The translations under genes were made by a program, and so were the position numbers. Below the pieces are notes generated by a model. The model ran no database searches, was not told the DNA's origin, and was given only the letters and a program-made list of their open reading frames with translations. Positions 23,394 through 31,450 of a stretch of DNA of 37,869 nt are shown piece by piece. Source of the DNA: Treponema sp. (GTDB lineage Bacteria > Spirochaetota > Spirochaetia > Treponematales > Breznakiellaceae); assembly GCA_031277045.1 (NCBI GenBank), contig JAISLX010000040.1, positions 1 to 37,869 on the forward strand, given 5' to 3'. Positions within the stretch are counted from its first letter, which is position 1. Each line of letters begins with the position of its first letter.

Positions 23394-24269
23394 CTACGTG
23401 TTATCGGTTTGAATGAATTTGATATTCAGGTAACTGAAAAAGAGAATTACCAGAAACATCACCACGCCGATAGTGGATCCGTATTCAAAATCGTTGAACT
23501 GAAAAGCCCGGCGGTACATCCACAGCCCCGGCACCATAGTCGCGTAAGCCGGATCGCCGTTGGTGGTCATGTACTGGAGCTGGAAACCCTGGATGCCGCC
23601 GATGATCCCCAGCACGAGGAGCAGTTTGATCTGCCCCAGGAGCAGGGGAATGTCTATCATAAAAATGCGGCGCAAAATTTTGGCCCCGTCCAGGGTGGCG
23701 GACTCAATGACGCTCTCGGGAATATTCTGGATCCCCGCCAGATAGATGAGGAGATTGGTCCCTGCCACCCACGGAAAGCCGATGAGCATGAGCCCCGGCA
23801 GGGCGGTCTTGACCTCCCCCAGCCAGCCTAAAGGGGCTATGCCGAATCTGATCAGTACGGCATTGATAAGACCGTTCATGGGATCCAGCATGAGATACCG
23901 CCACAACAGCATGATTACTGTACCGGGTATCATCATGGGAATAATAAAAAGAAAGCGGTACATACTGCTTATCCGTTTGCTCCTGATGCCGTAGAGCAAT
24001 TCCGCCATAATAAAGGCCGGAATATTTGCCGTAGCCATACCGGCCAGCAGCAGATACACCATATTGAGGGTGGATTTGCTCAGGATATTGTCGGTAACGA
24101 GGAGAAAAAAGTTTTCAAGACCGGTAAATTTTCCCCGTTCGGATATGATGCTCAGGGAAAAGGCCTGAACCGCCGGTAGATACCCAAAGATGATAATGGG
24201 AACCAGCAGGGGAACTAAGAACAGGTAAACAAATTTGTTCGCCCAAATTGCTTTTATCAAACGCGCCAT
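23394..24269 (-). CDS. Sugar ABC transporter permease (MalF-like, CUT1)
   Basis: A 291-residue inner-membrane protein with six predicted helices, starting with FVYLFLVPLLVPIIIFGYLP. The EAA loop is ESVIESATLDGAKILRRIFM followed by IDIPLL, slightly degenerate but in place. It pairs with the MalG-like permease to form the translocation pore. It begins 87 bp after the binding-protein stop, with an 11-bp stem-loop between, and ends 11 bp before the next start. It uses AGGAGAAC-like upstream sequence (minus strand of 24271-24280) as ribosome binding site. Confidence 0.93.
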   Translation of the reverse strand: MARLIKAIWANKFVYLFLVPLLVPIIIFGYLPAVQAFSLSIISERGKFTGLENFFLLVTDNILSKSTLNMVYLLLAGMATANIPAFIMAELLYGIRSKRISSMYRFLFIIPMMIPGTVIMLLWRYLMLDPMNGLINAVLIRFGIAPLGWLGEVKTALPGLMLIGFPWVAGTNLLIYLAGIQNIPESVIESATLDGAKILRRIFMIDIPLLLGQIKLLLVLGIIGGIQGFQLQYMTTNGDPAYATMVPGLWMYRRAFQFNDFEYGSTIGVVMFLVILFFSYLNIKFIQTDNT

Positions 24270-24286
24270 AAGTTCTCCTTAAAACA

Positions 24287-24318
24287 GGTGAGGAACCGGA
24301 GCGGTCAGGTTCCTCACC
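24287..24318. promoter_or_regulatory. Intra-operon stem-loop between binding protein and permease genes
   Basis: GGTGAGGAACC (24287-24297) pairs perfectly with GGTTCCTCACC (24308-24318) across 10 nt. There is no T-run. Such stems after binding-protein genes usually protect the upstream mRNA and keep binding protein in excess over permease; that role here is inferred from position. Confidence 0.7.
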
Positions 24319-24356
24319 GCATGATAAACTGTACTACACCAGCTAAAAGAGAAGGC

Positions 24357-25832
24357 TTACCACCGGGACTTGTCCCAGTCTACGTTCCGCTCCATTCTCT
24401 TGATTGCCGCCTTAGCGCCTTCATCAAACTGATCCTGGAACTGTTCAAGGGTAATTTCGCCCAGCAGGTAACCGTTGTACAGATTGCTGTAGAGATCGCC
24501 GAACTCGGCGTCAAAGCCGCTTTCAATCGCGCTGGCATGCCAGTCCTTGAAACCCATCTCCATGTCCTTTGCGGCAATATCGTTCAGGGGTTTAAACAAC
24601 GGAATAGATTCGGCGCCGACAACAGCCGGGGTAGTCGCGCTAAGGGCATTAATCAGCCGGGCGTTATTTTCCGGCGTTGTACAGTACCGGAGGAAGTCCA
24701 CGCAGGCTTCGACTGAGCCGTTTTCAACGGCGCTATTGGTAATCTGCCAGCAGGTGCTGTAACCGGCGTTGCCCCGGATAATGCCGCTGGTTCCGAACTT
24801 TGAAGTCCCGGCGGTTACCAGCGGGAAGGGGAAGGTGCCCACTTCAAACTTCCGGTTCTTGTCGTCGTTGATCATCCGCATGTGGACGCCCACAGCCTCG
24901 ATCATGGCGATCTGGCCCTGGACAAAGGCGGTAATGACATCGGCCTGCTGCCAGCCGGTTGGATAGTAGCGGGTACGCTCTTTCATCAGTTTAAGCCAGT
25001 CGCTTATCCGGGGATCCTTCATGGAAAGCAGGCCTTTCTCAAACCCCCGGGCGTACTCCTGGGCGTCAAGAACGCCGTCTTTGGTGAGCACGTCAAGTTC
25101 GTCCACCTTGTCCGCCATGAGGGAACCTTCAATAAATATGTCGTACCAGTGGTAGATGGGGAGGTACGGGGTAACCCCAATGGCGTGCAGTTTATCCAGG
25201 GCTTCGTCAAATTCCTTGTAGGTTTCAGGCGCCTTCGCGATCCCCGCTTTTTCAAAAAGTTCTTTATTATAAATGATACCGATGGGAATTGAATCGATAG
25301 GCACAAAACGGTATTCCCCGTCCATGGACTGGGTTATCTTAAACCAGGGGCCGATGAAAAGGTCCGACCACTTTTTGTTTCCCGGCACATAGGGGTTAGG
25401 CTCATTCAGGTACTTGGTTACCGGCACAATATAATCGGTACCGACTTCCGCGTTTTTATAGAGCCCCATGTTCTGAAAGATGATCTCCGGGGCCTTTTTC
25501 GATCTGAGCAGCGGCACCAGTACCTCCCGCTCATTGGTCCGGGAGACCTCGGAAATCTGCACCACCACCCCCGGATGGGCGTCGGAGTATTCCTTTGCCA
25601 GCTTTTCCAGTTCATTGTAAGGATAGGGATTGGCATCGCTTTTTACCATGGATGCGGTGGAGTTGTAATTTACCTGATCCCCGCCGCCGTCCACCACGAT
25701 GGTGATGGTCTTTCCGCTGCCTGCGCCGCCGGCGGAACCGCTTGCGGCGCCTTCCTGCTTTTTGCAGCCCGCGGCTGCGAACAACAGCAGGAGACCCGGG
25801 AGTAAAAGCCCCAATTTCCTAATCGTATTCAT
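24357..25832 (-). CDS. Sugar-binding lipoprotein of an ABC transporter (CUT1)
   Basis: A 491-residue extracellular solute-binding protein, family 1. Residues 1-22 are a lipoprotein signal peptide with lipobox AAGC (Cys23), followed by a Gly/Ser/Ala linker. The mature part has the family pattern LEKLAKEYSDAHPGVVVQI, VPIDSIPIGIIYNKELFEKAGI and PETYKEFDEALDKLHAIG, and near the end FVQGQIAMIEAVGVHM. It captures the sugar and passes it to the two permeases encoded next. The start is the ATG at 25832, behind GGAGG; the frame opens 15 codons earlier but those are not a signal peptide. A G15 tract lies 200 bp upstream. Specificity cannot be read from sequence. Confidence 0.93.
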   Translation of the reverse strand: MNTIRKLGLLLPGLLLLFAAAGCKKQEGAASGSAGGAGSGKTITIVVDGGGDQVNYNSTASMVKSDANPYPYNELEKLAKEYSDAHPGVVVQISEVSRTNEREVLVPLLRSKKAPEIIFQNMGLYKNAEVGTDYIVPVTKYLNEPNPYVPGNKKWSDLFIGPWFKITQSMDGEYRFVPIDSIPIGIIYNKELFEKAGIAKAPETYKEFDEALDKLHAIGVTPYLPIYHWYDIFIEGSLMADKVDELDVLTKDGVLDAQEYARGFEKGLLSMKDPRISDWLKLMKERTRYYPTGWQQADVITAFVQGQIAMIEAVGVHMRMINDDKNRKFEVGTFPFPLVTAGTSKFGTSGIIRGNAGYSTCWQITNSAVENGSVEACVDFLRYCTTPENNARLINALSATTPAVVGAESIPLFKPLNDIAAKDMEMGFKDWHASAIESGFDAEFGDLYSNLYNGYLLGEITLEQFQDQFDEGAKAAIKRMERNVDWDKSRW

Positions 25833-26217
25833 AGAATCCTCCAAAAATTTAGTGTATATAAACGCCCATACAGGCATTTTTTACGGTATTACTCCGGATT
25901 CTGAAAAATCCGGGACAGATTCTTAGAGAACCGGCGTGTTTGTGTTGGGTATAGGGATTATGTTTTAAAAAGCCCGCGGAGGTGTCCGGAGGTAGAAAGA
26001 GTCTGTTAAGAAGCTGTGTTACAAATTGTGCGGGGGGGGGGGGGGGTACGATTAAGTAAAGATTTCAAGCTTTTCAAAAGAAACGCCCCCATGCTTGCAA
26101 TGATAGGATCAGCCTACCATGTCCTCCCGGCCCTGTCAACAGCAAAGAGCGTAAAAAAATATCCGTAACTATGATTCAGTCGTATGAAAATTTTACCGGA
26201 ATTCCTGCGATACATGT
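25833..26217. other. Intergenic region upstream of the sugar-transport operon
   Basis: 385 bp without a gene, between the end of mnmA and the start of the binding-protein gene, both on the minus strand. It contains the G15 tract (26032-26046) and a 7-bp hairpin CCGGATT / AATCCGG at 25894-25913 in the presumed leader. A TATATA box on the minus strand near 25855 has only a weak -35 partner, so the promoter is not settled. Confidence 0.6.
26032..26046. repeat. Homopolymer of 15 G
   Basis: Fifteen consecutive G on the plus strand (C15 in the direction of the downstream sugar-transport operon), preceded by C and followed by TACG. It is the only homopolymer of this length in the window and lies outside coding sequence, 200 bp before the binding-protein start and 170 bp after the mnmA stop. 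Confidence 0.95.
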
Positions 26218-27330
26218 TCAATCAAAGGCGGCCCGGATTGTTCCGCCTCCCAGTACCAGATCGCCGTCATATATTACCGCCGCCTGCCCCGGGGTAATGG
26301 CCCGCTGGGCTTTGTCAAATTCCACTCTAAGACTGTCGTCTCCGGTTTGTTCCACCGTTGCCCATTGTTCGGCCTGCAGGTAGCGGGTTTTTACCCTGGC
26401 CCGCAGGGGCCGCTCCAGCCGGGGCAGGGCGATAAGGTTGATGCGCGCCGCCGTAAAGGTCTTGGAGTAGAGTTCTGTCTCCGGCCCCAGCGTAAGGGTA
26501 TTGGCGGCCAGGTTTTTGGCGGTAACGTAGACCGGTTTGTTCCCGGCGACCCCCAGGCCCCGCCGCTGCCCGATGGTATAGCGGACAATGCCCCGGTGTT
26601 TCCCCAAAACCTGCCCTGCGCTGTCCACGATGTCGCCGGGGGGGTAGGATCGTCCGGTCCAGCGTTCCATAAAGCTGCCGTAGTCCCCGTCCGGAACAAA
26701 ACAGATGTCCTGGCTGTCCGGTTTTTCCGCGTTGACAAAGCCCAGCTCCGCCGCGATTTTCCGGACCTGGGTTTTGGTTTTGTCTCCCAGGGGGAAACGG
26801 GTCCGTTGAAGTTGTTCCTGGGTTAGGCAGTAAAGGACATAGCTTTGGTCTTTTTTCTGGTCCAGCGCCTTTTTTAGAAGAAAACGTCCGCCGCCCCGGT
26901 CCTGTTCAATCCGGGCATAGTGGCCGGTAGCCAGAATGTCAAAGTCAAGTTCCCGGACCCGGTAGAGAAGCCGTTCAAATTTAATATAACGGTTGCAGTC
27001 AATACAGGGGTTGGGGGTCCTGCCGGCCTCGTAGGTTTCCACAAACCGGCGGATTACCTCGTCCCGGAACGTTCCGGTAAAATTCATTACGTAGTGGGGC
27101 AGGGCCAGTTTATAGGCTGCCTGCCGGGCGTCGTTTATGTCTGCCAGAGAACAGCATGTCCGGGGCGGTCTTTCCTTCGTCGGCCCGGCGGCGCGGGATT
27201 CCGCCGCGTTGTTGTCATCAATTAGTTTAAGGGTTACGCCGATACAGTCGTAGCCTTCCCTGAGCATCAACGCCGCCGTTACCGAACTGTCCACCCCCCC
27301 GGACATGGCGATTACCGCCTTGCGCTCCAT
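26218..27330 (-). CDS. mnmA: tRNA-specific 2-thiouridylase MnmA
   Basis: A 370-residue enzyme that thiolates U34 of tRNA-Lys, -Glu and -Gln using ATP and sulfur relayed to its cysteine. Seen: the PP-loop SGGVDSS (residues 10-16), the catalytic Cys109 in TPNPCIDCN, LATGHYARI, KKDQSYVLYCL, and the second catalytic Cys210 in KPDSQDICFVPDGDY, then YTIGQRRGLG. Length is normal. It starts 4 bp after the HD gene stop without a clear Shine-Dalgarno sequence, so translational coupling is likely. An odd insertion of Ala/Gly/Pro/Arg around residues 40-57 precedes the CCSLADINDAR block. Cytoplasmic. Confidence 0.97.
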   Translation of the reverse strand: MERKAVIAMSGGVDSSVTAALMLREGYDCIGVTLKLIDDNNAAESRAAGPTKERPPRTCCSLADINDARQAAYKLALPHYVMNFTGTFRDEVIRRFVETYEAGRTPNPCIDCNRYIKFERLLYRVRELDFDILATGHYARIEQDRGGGRFLLKKALDQKKDQSYVLYCLTQEQLQRTRFPLGDKTKTQVRKIAAELGFVNAEKPDSQDICFVPDGDYGSFMERWTGRSYPPGDIVDSAGQVLGKHRGIVRYTIGQRRGLGVAGNKPVYVTAKNLAANTLTLGPETELYSKTFTAARINLIALPRLERPLRARVKTRYLQAEQWATVEQTGDDSLRVEFDKAQRAITPGQAAVIYDGDLVLGGGTIRAAFD

Positions 27331-27334
27331 AATG

Positions 27335-27931
27335 TTAGGCTAACTTGTCCATTGTCGCGGCAATCTCTATTTCGCAGGAACGCATGGCCAGGATCGTTTT
27401 TTCAATCAGTTTGTCCAGGTCCCAGTCCAGCATGGCGGCTCCCCGCTCAATTACTTCGCGGGAGCAGCCCGCGGCGAAATTCGCCGCCCGGTACTTCTTT
27501 TTGACGGATTTTAACTCCATGTCCATCACGCTTTTGGAAGGCCGGATAATCGCCGCCGCCCAGATCAGCCCGGACAGTTCGTCCACCGCGTACAGCACTT
27601 TTTCCATCTCGTGTTCCGGCCGTATATCCACCGTCAGGCCGTAGCCGTGGCAGCATACCCCGTGGATCAGGGCCTCGTCCGCCCCCGCTTCCCGCAGCAG
27701 GTCCGCCGCTTTAACGCAGTGTTCGTCCGGGTACTGTTCAAAGTCAATGTCGTGGAGGAGTCCCACAATACCCCAAAAATCCTCTTCCCCGGCGCGGCCC
27801 AGTTCCGCGGCGTACCAGCGCATTATCCCTTCGACCGTCAGGGCATGTTGAATGTGGAAGGGATCCCGATTGTACTTTCGTAACAGTGCCCATGCCTGGT
27901 CCCGGGACAAGGCTGATGATAAAACGCTCAT
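27335..27931 (-). CDS. HD-domain phosphohydrolase-like protein
   Basis: A 198-residue soluble protein. Seen: His in FHIQHALTVEGIMRWYA (about residues 26-41), the metal-binding HD pair in GLLHDIDFEQYPDEH (about 57-71), and a further His region ALIHGVCCHGYGL. These fit the HD superfamily of metal-dependent phosphohydrolases, close to the small HDIG proteins found near nucleotide or tRNA metabolism genes. It lies 4 bp upstream of mnmA and is probably co-transcribed, but no tRNA role is established. The start is the ATG at 27931; no Shine-Dalgarno sequence is present, and a TACAAT box ends 5 nt before it, with a poor -35 partner. Confidence 0.85.
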   Translation of the reverse strand: MSVLSSALSRDQAWALLRKYNRDPFHIQHALTVEGIMRWYAAELGRAGEEDFWGIVGLLHDIDFEQYPDEHCVKAADLLREAGADEALIHGVCCHGYGLTVDIRPEHEMEKVLYAVDELSGLIWAAAIIRPSKSVMDMELKSVKKKYRAANFAAGCSREVIERGAAMLDWDLDKLIEKTILAMRSCEIEIAATMDKLA

Positions 27932-28019
27932 AACTTATTGTAACAAAGGGCGCCGTAATAGGGTAGGGGATTGGAACCGCGGGGCCGGCGCGTATACCGT
28001 GAACTTCTTTCGCCGGGTT

Positions 28020-29165
28020 TTAGGGTTCAACGCGCGCGGCGCGGCAATTCGCCAGTTCCCGCACCGCGTGTTCCGCCTCGTCCCACTGGCTGTCCATTGA
28101 ACGGATAAGGGCAATCTGGCTGCGGCAGCGGTCAAGGTTGTGGAGGGGTCTGTCTATGCGGTAGTAATGATCCCCCTCCAGATAATCGGTGAGGAAGCGC
28201 AGGGCCATGATCTGGGCCATGCTTCTGCCGGATTCACAGACAAGGGCGTATTCTTCGGGGGTAAAGAAGGGGCAGGCTTCGGAAAGGTAGCCTTTCACAA
28301 GGGCGCGGAAGAGGACCATGTCGAAACCCGCTCTGGAAAGATCCCGCTCATCCTCTCCGGCCCTGGTAGCGACAGTGCGGATAAGATCCCCCAGATCGAA
28401 AAGGCTTGTGCCGGGCATTACTGTGTCCAGATCGATGACGCAGAGGGCTTCTCCGGTGGTTTCGTCCAGAAGGATGTTGTTCATTTTGGTGTCGTTGTGG
28501 CAGATCCGTTCGGGGATGATCCCCTCCCACAGGGAACGGATCAAAACGCCGCCCCGCTTCTCGTTTTCCAGCAGAAAATCTATTTCTTCCCGGCAGCCGC
28601 CGGCCCTGCCGGATTCGTCCCTTTGCAGGGCTTCGTGAAACCGGGTATAACGGGTTTCCATGTTGTGAAAACCCGGAATTGTCTCGAAAAGCCGTTCTCC
28701 CCCTATGTCGGCAAGCTGGTTCTGAAAGCGGCCCACGATTTTCCCCAGAAGGGCCGCTTCTTCCGGCGACGAGGCCAAATCCCCGCCCCGGGCGTTTTCG
28801 ATAAAACAGTAACTGCGCCACCAGCCGCCTTCCGCGTCCCGGACAAAGGGTTTCCCGTCTACGGCGGGGACCACGGTTAAAACCCGGCGGCTCCGGTCTT
28901 CGACGCCGGCCAGTTTTTCCCTGATATGGTGTGTTACGCGCAGGATATTTTCCATTACTTCGCCGGGCCGGGTGAACACGCTTTCGTTGATACGCTGGTG
29001 GGTGTAGCGCGTCCGGGTCCCCCCCTGGTTCCACGTTGAGACAAACGTATCGTTAATATGTCCTTTCCCAAAGGGAACAACGTTTTCCATATCCCCGTAG
29101 ATGGCGAAGCGGTCCAAAACCGTCCTGAGTAGTTTTTGTTTTGGGTTATGTTCCGGATTGGTCAT
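28020..29165 (-). CDS. APH-fold kinase, N-acetylhexosamine 1-kinase (NahK)-like
   Basis: A 381-residue protein with the aminoglycoside phosphotransferase/choline-kinase fold. Seen: an N-terminal GKGHINDTFVS (residues 33-43), YTHQRINESVF, the catalytic loop CHNDTKMNNILLD (222-234) with Asp225 and Asn230, and the metal motif VIDLDTVMPG (243-252). HNDTKMNN followed by IDLDTVMPG is what I recall for the NahK branch, which phosphorylates GlcNAc/GalNAc at C1, rather than for drug-modifying enzymes. Together with the chitinase-like gene this hints at amino-sugar salvage (inference). The ATG at 29165 lies 7 nt behind a strong -10 box and has no Shine-Dalgarno sequence. Confidence 0.85.
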   Translation of the reverse strand: MTNPEHNPKQKLLRTVLDRFAIYGDMENVVPFGKGHINDTFVSTWNQGGTRTRYTHQRINESVFTRPGEVMENILRVTHHIREKLAGVEDRSRRVLTVVPAVDGKPFVRDAEGGWWRSYCFIENARGGDLASSPEEAALLGKIVGRFQNQLADIGGERLFETIPGFHNMETRYTRFHEALQRDESGRAGGCREEIDFLLENEKRGGVLIRSLWEGIIPERICHNDTKMNNILLDETTGEALCVIDLDTVMPGTSLFDLGDLIRTVATRAGEDERDLSRAGFDMVLFRALVKGYLSEACPFFTPEEYALVCESGRSMAQIMALRFLTDYLEGDHYYRIDRPLHNLDRCRSQIALIRSMDSQWDEAEHAVRELANCRAARVEP

Positions 29166-29172
29166 AAACTAG

Positions 29173-29200
29173 AGTATAGTTTTTCCACCCGCTTAGTCAA
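29173..29200 (-). promoter_or_regulatory. Strong promoter of the NahK-like gene, leaderless spacing
   Basis: On the minus strand: TTGACT (29200-29195), a 16-bp spacer, TATACT (29178-29173), then 7 nt and the ATG at 29165. Transcription should start at or within one or two bases of the A of ATG. Confidence 0.8.
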
Positions 29201-29313
29201 ATTCCCCGCCGGCGCGTACGACCGCTTAAAAACGGCGAAAGCACGGATTTTGGCAAAATTCGTGTTTTTGAGGGTTCTATGCGCGGGGCGCGGCAAAGCG
29301 TTAGAATATAGTG

Positions 29314-31131
29314 ATGAGACAATCCGTTTTTGCCCGCTTTTTTGGTTTTCTGGGGCTCTATTTTTTGATATTTGTGGCGCTTGTAAGTTTACAGTTCTCG
29401 AAAAACGGGACCTTTTCTCTGAGCGTGTTTAACCTGCTGGTAGAAGGCAGCTACCGCGTCCCAGGCGAGGGGGAGATTGTTCCTTACCAGGGGGCTTCCC
29501 CCCTTAGCGGGGATTTAACCGTTGTGTACGGCGGTCTTGAATTCCCCCTCCCCGGCGATTCCCGGCCGGGGAATGGTCTTTACCTGCTGGACGAAACGGA
29601 TAACCGCCAGTCCTGTTTTCCCCAGTACATGGCGGTTGAGGAAGCGGGAATCCGGTTTTACCTTTCAGGCGGGGCGGATATTTTTTTTACCACCGGCGGG
29701 GAAGGGACGGAACTGCAAATATCCGGAAATTTTGACGGGGACACGTTTATGGGCCTGGAAATTCCCTACCGGCTCCTAAAAAATCCCCGCCTGCCGGACG
29801 CGGCGGTTTTTGCCGGGGGCCGTGATTATCGCGTTAACCAGGCCGCCGCGGAAAACCGCGGCGCGATAGTTTTGTCGCGGGGCGGATCGTCTGTTTCCTA
29901 CGGTCTGGCGGGGGAACGCCGGGAATGGAGGGCAGAAGATTATATCCTGGAAGAAGGGAAAACGGTTGAGGCTTACCGTGCGGCCGTGGCCCGCTGGGTC
30001 GATAAAAACTACGATACCTGGGGCCGGCTTGTTCCTTCCCGTAACGAGGAGGACATGGTTATTGCCTACGGGGGGGAAGCCCTGCTCCGGGGCGTTTTTA
30101 AGGAGGCCCTTACATCGGCATCCCGGGTTTTTACTTCCGGATCCCGTCAGGCATACGAATCGTCTGTGTACATGGGCGGTATGAACACGGCCTACCAGGG
30201 TCTGGTGGATGCGGAGACGGAACAACTGGCCCGGATCATGGATAGTCTTGCCAGAACCTCCCCGGATCTTTTTACGGACGATAATGTCTTTGAATTTCTG
30301 CGTGTCCGGGGCCAGGAGGAACTTTTGAACCGGGGGATAACTCTGATGCGCGGTATGAATTCCCCGGCGCTGGCCCAGCTTCCGGGGCTGCTGGAAGCCC
30401 AGGTGGATCTGCTCACGTACAGGCCCCAGGCTCTTGGGGGCTTTTTTGCTTCCATCGCCGCCCGGCAGCAGGACATCCTTTCCGCGGCTTTACGGTACAT
30501 TGTTCCGGGGGAACGTTACCATAACGGCCTGGTTCTGGCCTTTGGGGAAGATAAGGCCGATGTGGAATTAAACCTGCGGCTGGGGAAAGCCCTGACGGAC
30601 TGGGGAGAGGCCACGGGCCAGGAACCGTGGGCGGCCATAGGGCGTTCTCTGGTCCTTTCGGTCCTGTCCCTGGAAGGCGGGGAGGGGAAAGTTGTCTCCG
30701 CCCTGATCATGAACAGCGGCGAAATTTTCCCCGACGAAAGCCGCGCCTATATCAGCACCGCGCGGCTCTACCGGCTCCTGAAAATTGGCGGCTACCGCCC
30801 GAAGCTCATCGCCCTCGGTCCTGAGGGATCCGGCCTGTGGGCCTGGACCGCCTCCCCGGATATTCGACTGACCCAGGAAGACCAGGTTTTGGATATTGCC
30901 GTAGAATTTCCCGCCGGGGAAAGCCACTACATACTTATCCGGGGGATTAGTCCCTTTTACCGGCTGCAGTTTTACGAGACGGACTGGAGATCGGACCCCA
31001 ACTTTGAACGTTACGATTCTTCCGGCTGGGTTTATCACTCCCAGGAACGAATTTTGGCGCTCAAGGTAAAACACCGGACCGCGGTGGAGCATGTCAAGAT
31101 TTATCTGGGTTTGGCGCCGCCGGCCGGGTAA
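29314..31131 (+). CDS. Unknown membrane-anchored protein, about 605 aa
   Basis: No recognised family. An N-terminal transmembrane anchor or uncleaved signal (residues about 8-27, FFGFLGLYFLIFVALVSL) is followed by a long soluble region that should be periplasmic. The next part, GEIVPYQGASPLSGDLTVVYGGLEFPLPG and later strands (quoted to show beta-rich character), resembles a beta-sandwich. The middle (about 220-420) is helical. The C-terminal ~150 residues return to beta strands (LDIAVEFPAGESHYILIRGI). The start is the ATG at 29314, or the GTG one codon before it. A TAGAAT box ends 6 nt upstream, without a good -35 box or Shine-Dalgarno sequence. It is divergent from the NahK-like gene. Likely a treponemal envelope protein; no function assigned. 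Confidence 0.8.
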   Translation: MRQSVFARFFGFLGLYFLIFVALVSLQFSKNGTFSLSVFNLLVEGSYRVPGEGEIVPYQGASPLSGDLTVVYGGLEFPLPGDSRPGNGLYLLDETDNRQSCFPQYMAVEEAGIRFYLSGGADIFFTTGGEGTELQISGNFDGDTFMGLEIPYRLLKNPRLPDAAVFAGGRDYRVNQAAAENRGAIVLSRGGSSVSYGLAGERREWRAEDYILEEGKTVEAYRAAVARWVDKNYDTWGRLVPSRNEEDMVIAYGGEALLRGVFKEALTSASRVFTSGSRQAYESSVYMGGMNTAYQGLVDAETEQLARIMDSLARTSPDLFTDDNVFEFLRVRGQEELLNRGITLMRGMNSPALAQLPGLLEAQVDLLTYRPQALGGFFASIAARQQDILSAALRYIVPGERYHNGLVLAFGEDKADVELNLRLGKALTDWGEATGQEPWAAIGRSLVLSVLSLEGGEGKVVSALIMNSGEIFPDESRAYISTARLYRLLKIGGYRPKLIALGPEGSGLWAWTASPDIRLTQEDQVLDIAVEFPAGESHYILIRGISPFYRLQFYETDWRSDPNFERYDSSGWVYHSQERILALKVKHRTAVEHVKIYLGLAPPAG

Positions 31132-31450
31132 CGGTCTGCCGCGTTTCGCGCGCGAGACCCCAAAAAGCCGGTTTTCAACCGGGTACCCCGTCCCGGCTGG
31201 TTTCTGGAACAACTTCCTTAAAAAAATAATGGCAAATTTGACCGTTTAATTGTATACTAGGGAGAAACCGGGGATTTTACCGGTTTTTCGGGAAAACGGT
31301 CTAATGCCCGCTCTTTCACGCGCGTCCGGAAGGCAAAGCCTGCCTTGACGCCGGGCGCGGCTGGCCGCCTGCAAACCCCGGGTAACTTGTAACGTGGTGT
31401 GTAATAGAGTAGTCTCGATTGATTGTAATTTTTCAAGGGAGATAAAACGA
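31132..31450. other. Intergenic region with a half copy of the palindrome family
   Basis: 320 bp with no supported gene. A 6-bp hairpin CCGGTT-TTC-AACCGG lies at 31168-31182, shortly after the upstream stop and without a T-run. The segment 31200-31223 matches the right arm and 3' flank of palindrome copy A at 22 of 24 positions, but the left arm is absent. No convincing promoter for the downstream glycosidase gene was found. Confidence 0.6.
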
